DNA of 64,000 nt from Hwanghaeella grinnelliae (lineage in GTDB: Bacteria; Pseudomonadota; Alphaproteobacteria; UBA8366; Aestuariispiraceae). Where the stretch lies: assembly GCF_004005845.1 (NCBI RefSeq), contig NZ_SADE01000003.1:186001-250000 (forward strand), given 5' to 3'. Below, piece by piece: positions 25,923 to 35,475 of this stretch. Numbering within the stretch: the stretch's first letter is position 1; each line of letters starts with the position of its first letter. The notes beneath the pieces are model-generated. The model was not told the DNA's origin. It did no database searches and saw only the letters and a program-made list of their open reading frames with translations. The position numbers and the translations under genes are program-made.

Positions 25923-27089
25923 TTAGCGGATCGCCTCAAGGATCGAACAGTAATTGGCGACAGCCGCGCCGCCCATGTTGAAGACACCGCCGACCTTGGC
26001 GCCGTCAACCTGGATGCCGCCGGCTTCGCCGCGCACCTGCATGGCCGTCAGGACGTGCATGGAAACGCCGGTCGCGCCGATCGGATGCCCCTTTGCCTTG
26101 AGACCGCCGGACGCGTTGACCGGCAACTTGCCGTCCTTCTGGGTCCAGCCTTCCAGCGCTGCCTTCGACCCCTCGCCCGGCGCCGTCAGGCCCATGGCTT
26201 CGTACTGCATCAATTCGGCGATGGTGAAGCAATCATGCGTTTCGACAAGATCGAGATCGTCCAGGGTCATGCCGGCCTTCTCGAACGCCCCTTCCCAGGC
26301 CTTCTGACAGCCTGTCAGATAGGTCATGTCCCGCTTCGACATCGGAAGATAGTCATTGACCTGATTACGGGCCCGGAACACGACCGCCTTTTTCTTGGAC
26401 ATCGCCGTTTCCACATCCGTCAGGACGAGCGCCGCGGCGCCATCGGACACCAGCGAGCAATCGGTCCGTTTCAACGGACCGGCGACAACCGGATTCTTTT
26501 CCGAAACATTGCGGCAGAAGTCGTAGCCAAGGTCTTTCTGCATCTGCGCCATCGGGTTTACGGCGCCATTCTTGTGGTTCTTCGCGGCGATGGTAGCCAG
26601 CGCATCGGACTGGTCGCCGTATTTCTGGAAATAGGTGCTGGCGATTTGGCCGAACACACCGGCGAACCCGCCTTCGGTTTCCGCTTCCTCCTTCACATAG
26701 GAGGCGCTCAAAAGGATCTCGCCCACCCGAGGACCTTTGGTATCGGTCATTTTTTCAACACCGACGACCAACACATTGCGGCCCTGCTTGGCTTCGATGA
26801 AGTTGACCCCCTGATGCACGGCCGCGGACCCGGTGGCACACGCGTTCTCAACCCGCGTGGAAGGCTTCCAGCGCAGTCCTTCAATGCCGTTCATGACCAG
26901 CGAGGATCCAAAATCCTGCGCCGAGAATCCACCATTGTAGAAACCGAGATAGATGGCATCGATGTCGCGCGGATCCATTTCCGCATCCTTCAGCGCTTTC
27001 GCCGCCACATCCACAATCAGGGACTCGACGGAATCGTCTTCCAGCTTGCCGAATTTGGAATGATGCCAACCGATAATGCATGCCGTCAT
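25923..27089 (-). CDS. SCP2-type thiolase / acetyl-CoA acetyltransferase-like enzyme
   Basis: This 388-residue protein has a thiolase fold with an active cysteine in ENACATGSAAVHQGVNFIEA near residue 92 and the histidine motif GHPIGATGVSMHVL near residue 340. The usual second catalytic cysteine motif CxGGG near the end is replaced by NMGGAAVANYCSIL, which is typical of the SCP2-like thiolase group rather than of FadA. Such enzymes act in degradation of acyl-CoAs, but some lack thiolase activity. ATG 27089 opens MTACIIGWHHSKFG; a longer frame exists but adds unconserved residues. It is alone, with a terminator behind it. Confidence 0.85.
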   Translation of the reverse strand: MTACIIGWHHSKFGKLEDDSVESLIVDVAAKALKDAEMDPRDIDAIYLGFYNGGFSAQDFGSSLVMNGIEGLRWKPSTRVENACATGSAAVHQGVNFIEAKQGRNVLVVGVEKMTDTKGPRVGEILLSASYVKEEAETEGGFAGVFGQIASTYFQKYGDQSDALATIAAKNHKNGAVNPMAQMQKDLGYDFCRNVSEKNPVVAGPLKRTDCSLVSDGAAALVLTDVETAMSKKKAVVFRARNQVNDYLPMSKRDMTYLTGCQKAWEGAFEKAGMTLDDLDLVETHDCFTIAELMQYEAMGLTAPGEGSKAALEGWTQKDGKLPVNASGGLKAKGHPIGATGVSMHVLTAMQVRGEAGGIQVDGAKVGGVFNMGGAAVANYCSILEAIR

Positions 27090-27240
27090 AACACCAATAT
27101 CCTTCCAATCTTCTGCCGGCACAGGTCATCCGTGCGGCTGTTGTTATATCTGTTGGCGGATTTTTATCAGGCGATAGGCGTCAGACCAAGTCCAAGCCGC
27201 CGCAAGATGCCGTGACCGGGAGGAAACATACCCAGATGCT

Positions 27241-29181
27241 CTAGGCGGCCACACGGGGCCGCGCGCCGGCACCGGGCGCTTTCGCCTCAACCGTTGGCGG
27301 GGCGGGCACAAGCGGCACTGTATCGGGCACGGTGTAGGATAGCCGATAGATGACCTGCGCTTCCGGGAACCCCTTCAATTCAAAGGTCCCATGCGGTGTG
27401 AAGCTGTAGTCTTTACCTTGGCAAAGGTCCTTAACAATGGAGGATACGCAGATCTGGTTCGGATCGGTCTTTGAGAGAACCCGGGCCGCCAGGTTGACCG
27501 GCGTTCCGAAAATGTCGCCGCTTTCATGGATCGGTTCACCCGCGCTGATCCCGACGCGTACTTCGAATTCACGGTCGGGCATCACGCTGGAAAAACGCTT
27601 GAACCCCCGTTGCATCAAGACCGCGGCTTCAATCGCGTTCTGGGCGGCCGGGAAAGTGGCCATGATCCCATCGCCGGTATGTTTGATCTCGCGGCCGCTG
27701 TGTTTCTTGATACCTTCCCGGACGATTTCATTATGGGCGCGGATCACATCCATCATCCAATGATCGCCGTTCTTTTGCTGTTTGGCCGTGCTGTCCACGA
27801 TATCGGTAAAAAAGACCGCGACGAATTTCTCCCCTGTTTGGTGCTTCTCGGGCTTGTCAGCCGCATTGGACGGCCCCTTTTCACCCGCATCATCTAACGG
27901 CTTTGTCGGTTTCCGCCATTCGACAAGCGCTTCGTCCAAGCCCAGCGGTGCGTTCGGGTCGACGATACGGCGGTAGGCGGCGGACCGGCCCTGGCGATAC
28001 ATGCCGAAATAGCGGTCCTCCAAAAGATATTCTTCAATATTCGCGATGAAGCCACGCGCCAGCTTTTCCGTATTTCCCAACGACATCACGCGCTTCACCA
28101 TGACGTCCAACGCGGCTTTGCCAATAATCTTGAACTTCCGGGACAACGCTTCCCCGGCCCCGGCCAAGAACAGGGTCAGCCCGAACTTGGTGTAATCGTC
28201 CACATCGGGACCGACGACGCGGCGCGCCTCGAGTTCCATTCGCTCCAACTCGTTCGACATCGCTTCCGGGTCGCCGTCTTCGTTTCCGTGCACGGGCGTG
28301 ATCGCCAACTCGCTGGCGACCTGTGCCTCTTCCGGCGGCAGGTCCGGGTCAGCCTCATAAACAACTGCCGGCGGCTCGGTCTGCAAGGGAGGCGCCGGGA
28401 TTGCCGCGGCCATATCCTCGAGCGATACGGTCTCGTCCAGCGCGACGGAGGGTTCCAATCCGTCCAGATCGCGGACGGGGACGAATGTGTCGATGAACGT
28501 ATTCTGGGTGCCGAATGTCACATATTTGCGAAGCATCGGAACGAAAAAGGCGGCGAAAGAAAGAATGAACACAGCAATCAGCGTGAATTGCGCCGCTTTG
28601 ACGCTGATGCCGATTTCCTGCTCACGCGCCCAGGCGATCGAGTGGAACGACGCGTATGATATCAACAGCGCGGGGATCAAGGATATAAAGCAGACCAGGA
28701 TGACCTTGAAAATGATCTCGCCGATTGCGGCGCGCTCCATTGGCTCCGGGTCCGGCACACGGGCTTTCTTGGGTGGTGGGGCCTTTTTCTTTTCCCGCGC
28801 CGCTGCTTCCGCCTTTTGTTTCTTGTTGAAAGCCTTTTCGCGCTTCTTGGCATCCTTCATCGCGTTGGCGGCAGCCGACCCATCGGGCGGCGCATCCCCG
28901 GACCAACCGCGCTTGCCGGCCCCGCTGTTATTGGTGATCTGGCCGACCGGCGGGCGGGATTTCATCGTCGGGGTATGGTAGACGACCGATTCCTCGGACT
29001 CGTTTGTCGCCTGGTCGAAAGTTTCGCGGATGACGCAACTGGCTTCAAAACCGCCAGTGTCCAGCCGTTTCGCCTCTTCAGTCGCTTTCTCACGGTCGTT
29101 CGGGCCGAAACGCGCATGGATCTGCCAGCGTCCGCCTTGCAGGTAGTAGACCTCGAAAGAGACTAGCTTTTGACCGCTCAT
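27241..29181 (-). CDS. Membrane-bound class III adenylate cyclase
   Basis: This 646-residue protein has an unassigned N-terminal domain of about 60 residues (FEVYYLQGGRWQIHARFG), a charged alanine-lysine-rich linker (KKREKAFNKKQKAEAAARE), two membrane helices around residues 151-215, a middle region, and a C-terminal cyclase domain at about residues 453-625. The cyclase core is complete: FFTDIVDST and TGDG provide the metal aspartates, lysine in REIKHTGDG and aspartate in GDIFG specify adenine, and NLAAR supplies the transition-state asparagine and arginine. cAMP synthesis is therefore expected. The N-terminal domain is the likely input, but its ligand is unknown. The catalytic part lies in the cytoplasm. 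Confidence 0.9.
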   Translation of the reverse strand: MSGQKLVSFEVYYLQGGRWQIHARFGPNDREKATEEAKRLDTGGFEASCVIRETFDQATNESEESVVYHTPTMKSRPPVGQITNNSGAGKRGWSGDAPPDGSAAANAMKDAKKREKAFNKKQKAEAAAREKKKAPPPKKARVPDPEPMERAAIGEIIFKVILVCFISLIPALLISYASFHSIAWAREQEIGISVKAAQFTLIAVFILSFAAFFVPMLRKYVTFGTQNTFIDTFVPVRDLDGLEPSVALDETVSLEDMAAAIPAPPLQTEPPAVVYEADPDLPPEEAQVASELAITPVHGNEDGDPEAMSNELERMELEARRVVGPDVDDYTKFGLTLFLAGAGEALSRKFKIIGKAALDVMVKRVMSLGNTEKLARGFIANIEEYLLEDRYFGMYRQGRSAAYRRIVDPNAPLGLDEALVEWRKPTKPLDDAGEKGPSNAADKPEKHQTGEKFVAVFFTDIVDSTAKQQKNGDHWMMDVIRAHNEIVREGIKKHSGREIKHTGDGIMATFPAAQNAIEAAVLMQRGFKRFSSVMPDREFEVRVGISAGEPIHESGDIFGTPVNLAARVLSKTDPNQICVSSIVKDLCQGKDYSFTPHGTFELKGFPEAQVIYRLSYTVPDTVPLVPAPPTVEAKAPGAGARPRVAA

Positions 29182-29544
29182 AAGCTTCCTTGAAGCATGC
29201 TCAATCCGTGGCTGCGACCGTCAAACCGGTCGCTCACCCAAAATGCCGCAAATTTCCGTTTGTTTCCGTCCCTAAACCAAATTTTATCACGGACCGGTCC
29301 AACGCGCGGCAATACTTTATACCGCCGTGGAAACTCAACCGGCTTGAAAATCGATCCAAATTCTCTCGATTTTTAGACGAGTCCCCCCAGCGCCAAGTCA
29401 TCTAAACCGAATTCTATCGTCTATAAGAAAAAAATGCACGGTATTCCAGTAACGAATACGCCATTACCTGCGTATCACTGTGCGGACACTTCAATTCGAT
29501 TATTTTTGACTTCAGTCGGGAATGGCCGATCTGTCGGGCCGGCC
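29182..29544. other. Non-coding region upstream of the cyclase gene
   Basis: About 360 bases, more AT-rich than the surroundings, separate the cyclase start from the end of ygfZ; both genes are on the minus strand. The cyclase promoter must lie here. No recognisable gene, repeat or terminator was found, and a 71-codon plus-strand frame at 29190 has no family resemblance. Confidence 0.4.
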
Positions 29545-30432
29545 TCAGGAACGCGAAGCGTTGCGGCTGAGGTCGAGCCAGGCGGGGGCGGCAACCTGCA
29601 CGGCGATGCCACCGGCGGTCATCGGTTGTCCCGCAACCGCCGCCTTCTCAATCGCTTCAAGTCGCAACAACGCCAGGCCGACGCCATCCGTTACACTTCT
29701 GATTTCACCCGCATCCCGGTCATCGAACAAAACCTGCGTTCCGGGTTCAGGCAATTCGCCGCCCTCCCCGGGGATGAACCGGACTGGCAGCAAGCGTTTC
29801 TTAACCAGACCACGATACTTGGTGCGTGCGGTCAATTCCTGGCCCATGAAACAGCCTTTGTTCCAATCGACACCGCTGAGTTCGTCGAAACCGTTTTCGA
29901 GCAGGATCGCTTTGTCGGGCAGCATATCGCGCGACCCGTCCGGCAGCCCCAGCGGTATTCTGACCGCATCGTAATCTGCCCTGGACCGAAGGTCGCAGCC
30001 TGTTTCGTCCGCCAAGACCTCTGGGGACTTCGGACTCAAAACACGCCAACCCATTTCCGAGTGCCGCGGGTCCGCGAAGACAACCCCATCATCGACCGCT
30101 GGCGCACCACCCAAGGCGGCAAGGACGGACCATCCTTCCGAAATGCCGAGCACCACGTCGCTGCGAAGCTTGTACTTGTGCAGGGTCCGGCCCAGATCCA
30201 TCAGGCGATCGCCCCCCTCACAATCGATCAGGATCGTATCTCCATCGGCGACCAGGAAGAAATCGTGCCGGAACTTGCCCTGCGGAGTCAGCAATGCCGC
30301 CCAAACGGCTAGGCCATCCCTCACCTGTTCAACATCGTTGCTGACCAATCCTTGCAGAAAGTCGACACGATCGGGTCCACCGACCGAAATCACACCACGG
30401 TCGGTCAAGGGAATCAGAACATTATCGGTCAT
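29545..30432 (-). CDS. ygfZ: Folate-binding YgfZ-type protein
   Basis: This 295-residue protein is of the YgfZ/GcvT-like family, which uses folate to help maintain certain iron-sulfur enzymes and tRNA modification. The signature KGCFMGQELTART near residue 180 contains the conserved cysteine, and VDFLQGLVSNDV and LTPQGKFRHDFFLVAD match the N-terminal folate-binding portion. ATG 30432 is chosen over an upstream frame start at 30453. It lies divergent from the GT9 gene with about 220 bases between. Confidence 0.92.
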   Translation of the reverse strand: MTDNVLIPLTDRGVISVGGPDRVDFLQGLVSNDVEQVRDGLAVWAALLTPQGKFRHDFFLVADGDTILIDCEGGDRLMDLGRTLHKYKLRSDVVLGISEGWSVLAALGGAPAVDDGVVFADPRHSEMGWRVLSPKSPEVLADETGCDLRSRADYDAVRIPLGLPDGSRDMLPDKAILLENGFDELSGVDWNKGCFMGQELTARTKYRGLVKKRLLPVRFIPGEGGELPEPGTQVLFDDRDAGEIRSVTDGVGLALLRLEAIEKAAVAGQPMTAGGIAVQVAAPAWLDLSRNASRS

Positions 30433-30650
30433 ATGCCACCGGTACCACGCCACTTATCAATGGTTTCCGCGGTTGTCCCGCCGAGCCGTTCCCGGTGAGC
30501 GTTCCGCGCACCCCTAGGAAGTATGTTGTACCCCATGCGTTGGCAAGGCGAGCCCCTGCTTGTATATCGGCACTTCAGCCCGGACGGGCATCATGCTGCC
30601 GCGGGCGCGTTCGTCCAACCTTATTCACGCGGCCATCCGGCAAGGACGCC

Positions 30651-31607
30651 ATGCGCATTCTTTTTGTGTCATCCAACCGCATCGGGGACGCTGTTCTGTC
30701 ATCCGGCGTCTTGGCGGCGCTCTATGACCGCTATCCAGACGCGCGTTTCACCATCGCCGCCGGTGCCGCGAGCGCGCCGCTGTTCGAAGACTTTCCCGGC
30801 CTGGAAAAGCTGATCGTTTTCCAAAAACAAAGATCGCGCGGTTTGCACTGGTTTCATCTTTGGAAACAAACGGCATTCACCTGGTGGCCGATCGTCGTCG
30901 ACATGCGGCGCAGCGCGATCGGGTGGATCGTCCCGCGGCACCGGTTGTACCGGGTGCCTAAGGCGGACGGCCCGATCCATCGTGTCGCTTTGGCAGGCGC
31001 CGTAATCGGGCGGGCCTTGGACCCGCCAGCCCCAAAACTTTGGGTGTCTGACGACAGGGAAGCCAAGGCGCGGAAGGTCATCGGCGGAGACGCCCCTGTC
31101 ATAGCAATCGGCCCGACCGCGAACTGGCAAGGCAAGATCTGGCCCGCCGACCGCTTTGTCCAACTTGTCGGGCGGTTGCTGGACAACCAAGGGCCGCTTC
31201 CCGGTGCCCGGATCGCGGTGATCGCCGCCCCGTCGGAACGTGAATTGGCCGATCCCGTGTTGCAATCCATTCCGGCGGACCGGCGCATCGCCCTGATGGA
31301 TATGGCGCTGCCCGATATTGTCGCCGCCCTGAAGCAATGCCGTGCCTATATCGGCAACGATTCCGGGTTGATGCATATCGCGGCGGCCGTGGGGACGCCG
31401 ACTCTGGGCCTCTATGGACCGTCGAAGACGGAATTGTATGGTCCTTGGGGACCGCACACGGATTTCGTCAGGACCAGGGAAAGCTATGAGGAACTGATCG
31501 GCCGACCCGGATATGACCGCCACACGACAGGCAGCCTAATGACCAGCATCACCGTCGATCAAGTGTATGACGCCTTGGTGGGTTTGCTGAAACGGGTGGA
31601 GCGCTAG
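30651..31607 (+). CDS. Glycosyltransferase family 9 (heptosyltransferase-like)
   Basis: This 318-residue GT-B enzyme resembles LPS heptosyltransferases. It opens MRILFVSSNRIGDAVLSSGV, the N-terminal glycine-rich motif, and has GPTANWQGKIWPADRFVQLV near residue 151 and the sugar-nucleotide motif YIGNDSGLMHIAAAVGTPTL near residue 233 followed by GLYGPSKTELYG. ATG 30651 has AAGGA upstream and starts exactly at the homologous part. It ends against the convergent GT2 gene, sharing a CTAG. It probably adds a core sugar to lipopolysaccharide in the cytoplasm or at the inner face of the membrane. Confidence 0.88.
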   Translation: MRILFVSSNRIGDAVLSSGVLAALYDRYPDARFTIAAGAASAPLFEDFPGLEKLIVFQKQRSRGLHWFHLWKQTAFTWWPIVVDMRRSAIGWIVPRHRLYRVPKADGPIHRVALAGAVIGRALDPPAPKLWVSDDREAKARKVIGGDAPVIAIGPTANWQGKIWPADRFVQLVGRLLDNQGPLPGARIAVIAAPSERELADPVLQSIPADRRIALMDMALPDIVAALKQCRAYIGNDSGLMHIAAAVGTPTLGLYGPSKTELYGPWGPHTDFVRTRESYEELIGRPGYDRHTTGSLMTSITVDQVYDALVGLLKRVER

Positions 31608-32386
31608 CGCAGCTTACCAGCCTGAGCGCGGCGGATTTCCTTGCATTTCAGATAGATCTGCAAGGTGTAGGTTCCGGCGCACAAAGCGAGCGCAAGGCCA
31701 TAGATCCCTTCCTTATATCCGCCGCGATGGACGAACAATTTCCAGGACCGGGAAAAAATGTGCCTGAACGCCTTGAACAGGCTGGGATCGTTATTGTCCG
31801 CGACCGCATCCCGCGCTGCCAACGTCGTATAGCGGTTCACCCGCGCAAAGGTCTCCGCCAAGTCGCGGTCGACGAGATGGATTAAACCGTGCTTCAAGCG
31901 CCCGGAGGCGCCGGATAGCTCAATACTGGGATGGACCCGCTGCATGCCCCAGCGCTTTTCGCCGGGCGTGAACAAGCGGTTCGCACTGTTGACACCGATA
32001 TAGGCGCCCCAACCGTGGACAACTTCCTTATCGCCAATGAAGTTCCGGACCGGAATGGCGTAAACCCCGGCTGCGGCAGTCTCGATGTGGGTACGGATTT
32101 CAGCGGCAAGGCCATCGGTAACGCGTTCGTCCGCGTCGACCTCCACAATCCAATCGCCCTTACAGGCCTGGATACCGAGATTGCGTCGTTCGCCTTCGAT
32201 TTCCCAGGCGCCTTCGATCACATTAACACCCGCCCGTTCGGCGATTTCCTTGGATCGGTCCGTGCAGCGGTCAAGCACGACGACGACATCGTCGGCGAAG
32301 GCCAGACTGGCAAGACAGTCTTCGAGGTAATCTTCCTCATTATGCGCAACGACCAGCGCCGACAGTTTCTTCGTGCCCATGTTCAT
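31604..32386 (-). CDS. Glycosyltransferase family 2 (LPS core type, WaaE-like)
   Basis: This 260-residue GT-A enzyme begins near KLSALVVAHNEEDYLEDCLA and has the nucleotide-sugar motif WIVEVDADERVT near residue 79, the DxD-type metal site. The segments DDVVVVLDRCTDRSKEIAER and GERRNLGIQACKGDWI match WaaE/KdtX-type core glucosyltransferases. A hydrophobic C-terminal segment (YGLALALCAGTYTLQIYL) probably anchors it. Start choice is uncertain: ATG 32386 and 32380 both work; an upstream start at 32653 would overlap the divergent GT4 gene and adds unconserved residues. It is convergent with GT9. Confidence 0.84.
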   Translation of the reverse strand: MNMGTKKLSALVVAHNEEDYLEDCLASLAFADDVVVVLDRCTDRSKEIAERAGVNVIEGAWEIEGERRNLGIQACKGDWIVEVDADERVTDGLAAEIRTHIETAAAGVYAIPVRNFIGDKEVVHGWGAYIGVNSANRLFTPGEKRWGMQRVHPSIELSGASGRLKHGLIHLVDRDLAETFARVNRYTTLAARDAVADNNDPSLFKAFRHIFSRSWKLFVHRGGYKEGIYGLALALCAGTYTLQIYLKCKEIRRAQAGKLR

Positions 32387-32638
32387 GTCGCGGAAACTAC
32401 TGGTCGTCCCGGCCAGCGGCAAGCCGGACGGTGCCCCTGGTCGACATTCTTTCTCAATCCGCACCACCGGGACACCCCTTGCGGGGGGCTTCCTTGCTTT
32501 TCCAAAGAACGCCATGTAAGCCGACCCAAGGCTGACGCGGCTTGCACAGCCCCACACATCATAAGCGACCGGTTGAGGCGATAGGTTGGTTCGACTTGCC
32601 AGCAGGAGCGTACGGGTGATGGCTCGTCCGGCCGCCCG

Positions 32639-33694
32639 TTGAAGATTCTTCAAATAATGGCCGGCGCCAAGATCGGCGGCGCCGAAGGATTCTTCGAACG
32701 CTTATGCGTGGCTTTAGCCAATGCCGGAACCGAGCAGCACGCCGCCATACGAACCCATGACAGACGCGCCCGCCTGCTGGCTGAAGCCGGCATCCCCGTT
32801 ACCGAAATGCGGTTTGGCGGGAAGCTGGACATCCTGACGGGTCGTCGCCTGAACACCTTGGCCCGATCCTTCCAACCCGACGTGGCGCTCGCTTGGATGA
32901 GCCGCGGCGCGTCGTTCATGCCCTCAGGCCCCTTCGTGAAAACGGCCCGGCTCGGCGGGTATTACGACCTGAAATATTTCCGCCGCTGCGACCACTTGAT
33001 CGGCAATACGCCGGATTTGCGCGACTATTTGATCCAACAAGGCTGGCCGACTGAAAAATCGTGGTATCTGCCCAATTTTGTCGACGACCGCGCCCTGCCG
33101 GCGCAGGACCGCGCCGCCTTGGACACCCCCGAGGATGCGCCGCTGATCCTTTGCCTGGGCAGGCTGCACCGAAACAAGGGTTTCGACACTGCCTTGCATT
33201 CCTTGGCAGACCTGCCCGGCGCCTATCTATGGATCGCCGGTGAAGGACCTGAACGGGACGCGTTGACGCGCCAAGCGGAAGACCTCGGTCTTGCGCCGCG
33301 GGTTCGGTTTCTCGGCTGGCGAAACGACGTGCCCGCACTGTTGGCTGCGGCGGATATCTTCCTGTGCTCATCTCGCCACGAACCGTTGGGGAATATGGTG
33401 ATCGAAGCCTGGGCGCATGGTGTCCCCGTCGCCGCCGCCGCCTCACAGGGGCCATCGCAACTGATTCAGGACGGCATCAACGGATTGCTTGCGCCGATCG
33501 ACGACGCGGCGGCCTTGGCGAAAGCCGCCGACTCGCTCATCAAGGATGGGGCATTGGCTCAGGAATTGGCCGGCGCCGGGAACGCCGCCTATCGGGGGCA
33601 ATACACGGAAGGACATGTGGTGCAGCAGTACCAGGACTTCTTCGATCAGATCTCCACAGGCGGGGCGTCCTCCGACAGAAGGGGGAATAGCTGA
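32639..33694 (+). CDS. Glycosyltransferase family 4, probable TTG start
   Basis: This 351-residue GT-B enzyme starts MKILQIMAGAKIGGAEGFFE, the usual GT4 N terminus, and carries LILCLGRLHRNKGFDTALHS near residue 172 and the nucleotide-sugar site SSRHEPLGNMVIEAWAHGVP near residue 244. The conserved start is a TTG at 32639 because no in-frame ATG or GTG precedes it; the next ATG, 32657, would remove the glycine-rich motif edge. It overlaps the following asparagine synthase gene by one base (TGATG), so the two are translationally coupled. A role in envelope polysaccharide or LPS assembly is inferred. Confidence 0.86.
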   Translation: MKILQIMAGAKIGGAEGFFERLCVALANAGTEQHAAIRTHDRRARLLAEAGIPVTEMRFGGKLDILTGRRLNTLARSFQPDVALAWMSRGASFMPSGPFVKTARLGGYYDLKYFRRCDHLIGNTPDLRDYLIQQGWPTEKSWYLPNFVDDRALPAQDRAALDTPEDAPLILCLGRLHRNKGFDTALHSLADLPGAYLWIAGEGPERDALTRQAEDLGLAPRVRFLGWRNDVPALLAAADIFLCSSRHEPLGNMVIEAWAHGVPVAAAASQGPSQLIQDGINGLLAPIDDAAALAKAADSLIKDGALAQELAGAGNAAYRGQYTEGHVVQQYQDFFDQISTGGASSDRRGNS

Positions 33695-35457
33695 TGTGCG
33701 GCATTGCCGGTGTGATGATGCGGCACGGCGCTGCCGTCGCCCCGAAGACCCTCGACGCCCTAGCCTCCGCGCTGCAGCATCGCGGACCCGACGGATCCGG
33801 CCGTCATTTGGCCGGCGATGTAGGGCTGGTGCAGACACGATTGGCAATCATCGATCTGCAGACAGGCGACCAACCCCTGTACGAACCGGGCGGCGCCGCC
33901 TTGGTTGCGAATGGTGAGATCTACAATTACGTGGAACTCCGCCAGGAAATGACGGACACGCCGTTCCGGACGCATTCCGATTGTGAAGTCCCGCTTTGGC
34001 TTTATCGGCGTGACGGGACCGATTTCGCCCGTGACCTGCGGGGTATGTACGCGATCGCCATTCACGACCCGTCGGAAGCACGGCTCGTTCTGGCCCGCGA
34101 CCCTTTCGGCATAAAGCCGCTTTATTACGTCGAACGCGACGACCTGTTCGCCTTTGCTTCCGAACCACAGGCTTTGATCGCAGCAGGCATGGTCGCGCCG
34201 GAGGTCGAAGATCGGCAGCGGGAAGAATTGCTGCAACTGCAATTCACCACGGGCGGCCAAACCATTTTCAGTGGAATCAAGAGAGTCCTTCCCGGCGAAA
34301 CCGTTGTGATCCGCGGCGGCCGGATTGTCGAGCGGCGGCAACGGCATGCCTTGCCAACGGGCGGCCCCGAGCACATCGGCATGGACGATGCCGTCCAGCG
34401 GTTGGATCACGCTCTCACCGATAGTGTTCTGGTTCATCAGCGTTCCGACGTACCCTACGGCCTGTTCCTATCCGGCGGCATCGACAGCACCGCGATCCTT
34501 GCCTTGATGGCCAAGCTGAACGATCAGCCTGTCGTCGCCTTCACCGCCGGTTTCAGCGGCGGCAAAACACACGACGAGCGCGACCACGCCCGCATGCTGG
34601 CGAAGAAGGTCAATGCGGAACACCACGAAGTCGATTTCGGGCAGGAGGATTTCTGGGCACTGCTGCCCCGTGTCGCCGCCTCAGTCGACGATCCCGCTGC
34701 AGATTATGCAATTCTGCCGACGTGGAAACTGGCGCAGACCGCCGCGCAGGGATTGAAGGTTATCCTCTCCGGCGAAGGCGGTGATGAGATATTCGCAGGT
34801 TATGGCCGTTACCGCAGTGTGCTTCGCCCGTGGTTTCTGGGCGGACGAACGATACGCCATCGCGGCAACTTCCAAGGATTAGACGTGCTGCGGGAGAACA
34901 GCACGGATTGGCGTGACGGCATCGCGACGACGGAGGCGGTTTCGCACGCGCAAGGCCGAAGCAAACTGCAAGCCGCCCAGGCTGTCGACGCCGCGGATTG
35001 GTTGTCGAACGACCTTCTGACAAAGCTGGATCGATGCCTCATGGCGCATGGTTTGGAGGGGCGCACCCCCTTCTTGGATCCGGTCGTCGCCGATGCGGCT
35101 TTCCGGCTGCCCGATGGCCTTAAAATCAAGAAAGGGCTTGGCAAATACGTTCTGCGGCAATGGCTGCAAAACGTCATGCCCGAGGCTGAGCCTTTTTCCA
35201 GAAAGCGGGGCTTTACGGTTCCGGTAGGCGATTGGATAGCATCGCAAAGCGGCCGCCTGGGTAGCTTGATAGAAGAGCAGGAAGCAATTCAGCAAATTTG
35301 CAAACCGGGAAGAGCCAAGGATCTGTTCACCGCGGGCGGCAAGCACAAAGGTTTCGCGGCGTGGATACTGCTGTTCTATGCGCTGTGGGCGAAGCAGCAT
35401 ATCGAAGGTGTGGATATAAGGCAGGCAACTGTCTTCGAGGCGCTGGCGCAGCGTTAA
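33694..35457 (+). CDS. asnB: Glutamine-hydrolysing asparagine synthase-like amidotransferase
   Basis: This 587-residue enzyme has an N-terminal Ntn glutaminase beginning MCGIAGVMM, with Cys2 as nucleophile, followed by HRGPDGSG, and a C-terminal ATP-pyrophosphatase synthase domain with LFLSGGIDSTAI near residue 262. Both halves needed for amide transfer are intact, and the length matches AsnB. It follows a GT4 gene with a one-base overlap, and in surface-polysaccharide loci AsnB paralogues often amidate sugar acids. Either asparagine formation or such amidation is possible. No separate amidotransferase partner is needed. Confidence 0.9.
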   Translation: MCGIAGVMMRHGAAVAPKTLDALASALQHRGPDGSGRHLAGDVGLVQTRLAIIDLQTGDQPLYEPGGAALVANGEIYNYVELRQEMTDTPFRTHSDCEVPLWLYRRDGTDFARDLRGMYAIAIHDPSEARLVLARDPFGIKPLYYVERDDLFAFASEPQALIAAGMVAPEVEDRQREELLQLQFTTGGQTIFSGIKRVLPGETVVIRGGRIVERRQRHALPTGGPEHIGMDDAVQRLDHALTDSVLVHQRSDVPYGLFLSGGIDSTAILALMAKLNDQPVVAFTAGFSGGKTHDERDHARMLAKKVNAEHHEVDFGQEDFWALLPRVAASVDDPAADYAILPTWKLAQTAAQGLKVILSGEGGDEIFAGYGRYRSVLRPWFLGGRTIRHRGNFQGLDVLRENSTDWRDGIATTEAVSHAQGRSKLQAAQAVDAADWLSNDLLTKLDRCLMAHGLEGRTPFLDPVVADAAFRLPDGLKIKKGLGKYVLRQWLQNVMPEAEPFSRKRGFTVPVGDWIASQSGRLGSLIEEQEAIQQICKPGRAKDLFTAGGKHKGFAAWILLFYALWAKQHIEGVDIRQATVFEALAQR

Positions 35458-35475
35458 CGTTGCGAGATCCCTCGA

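Noticed and set aside
26055-27215. A 386-codon plus-strand frame opposite the thiolase gene
   Set aside because: It is antisense to a conserved enzyme and has no plausible product.
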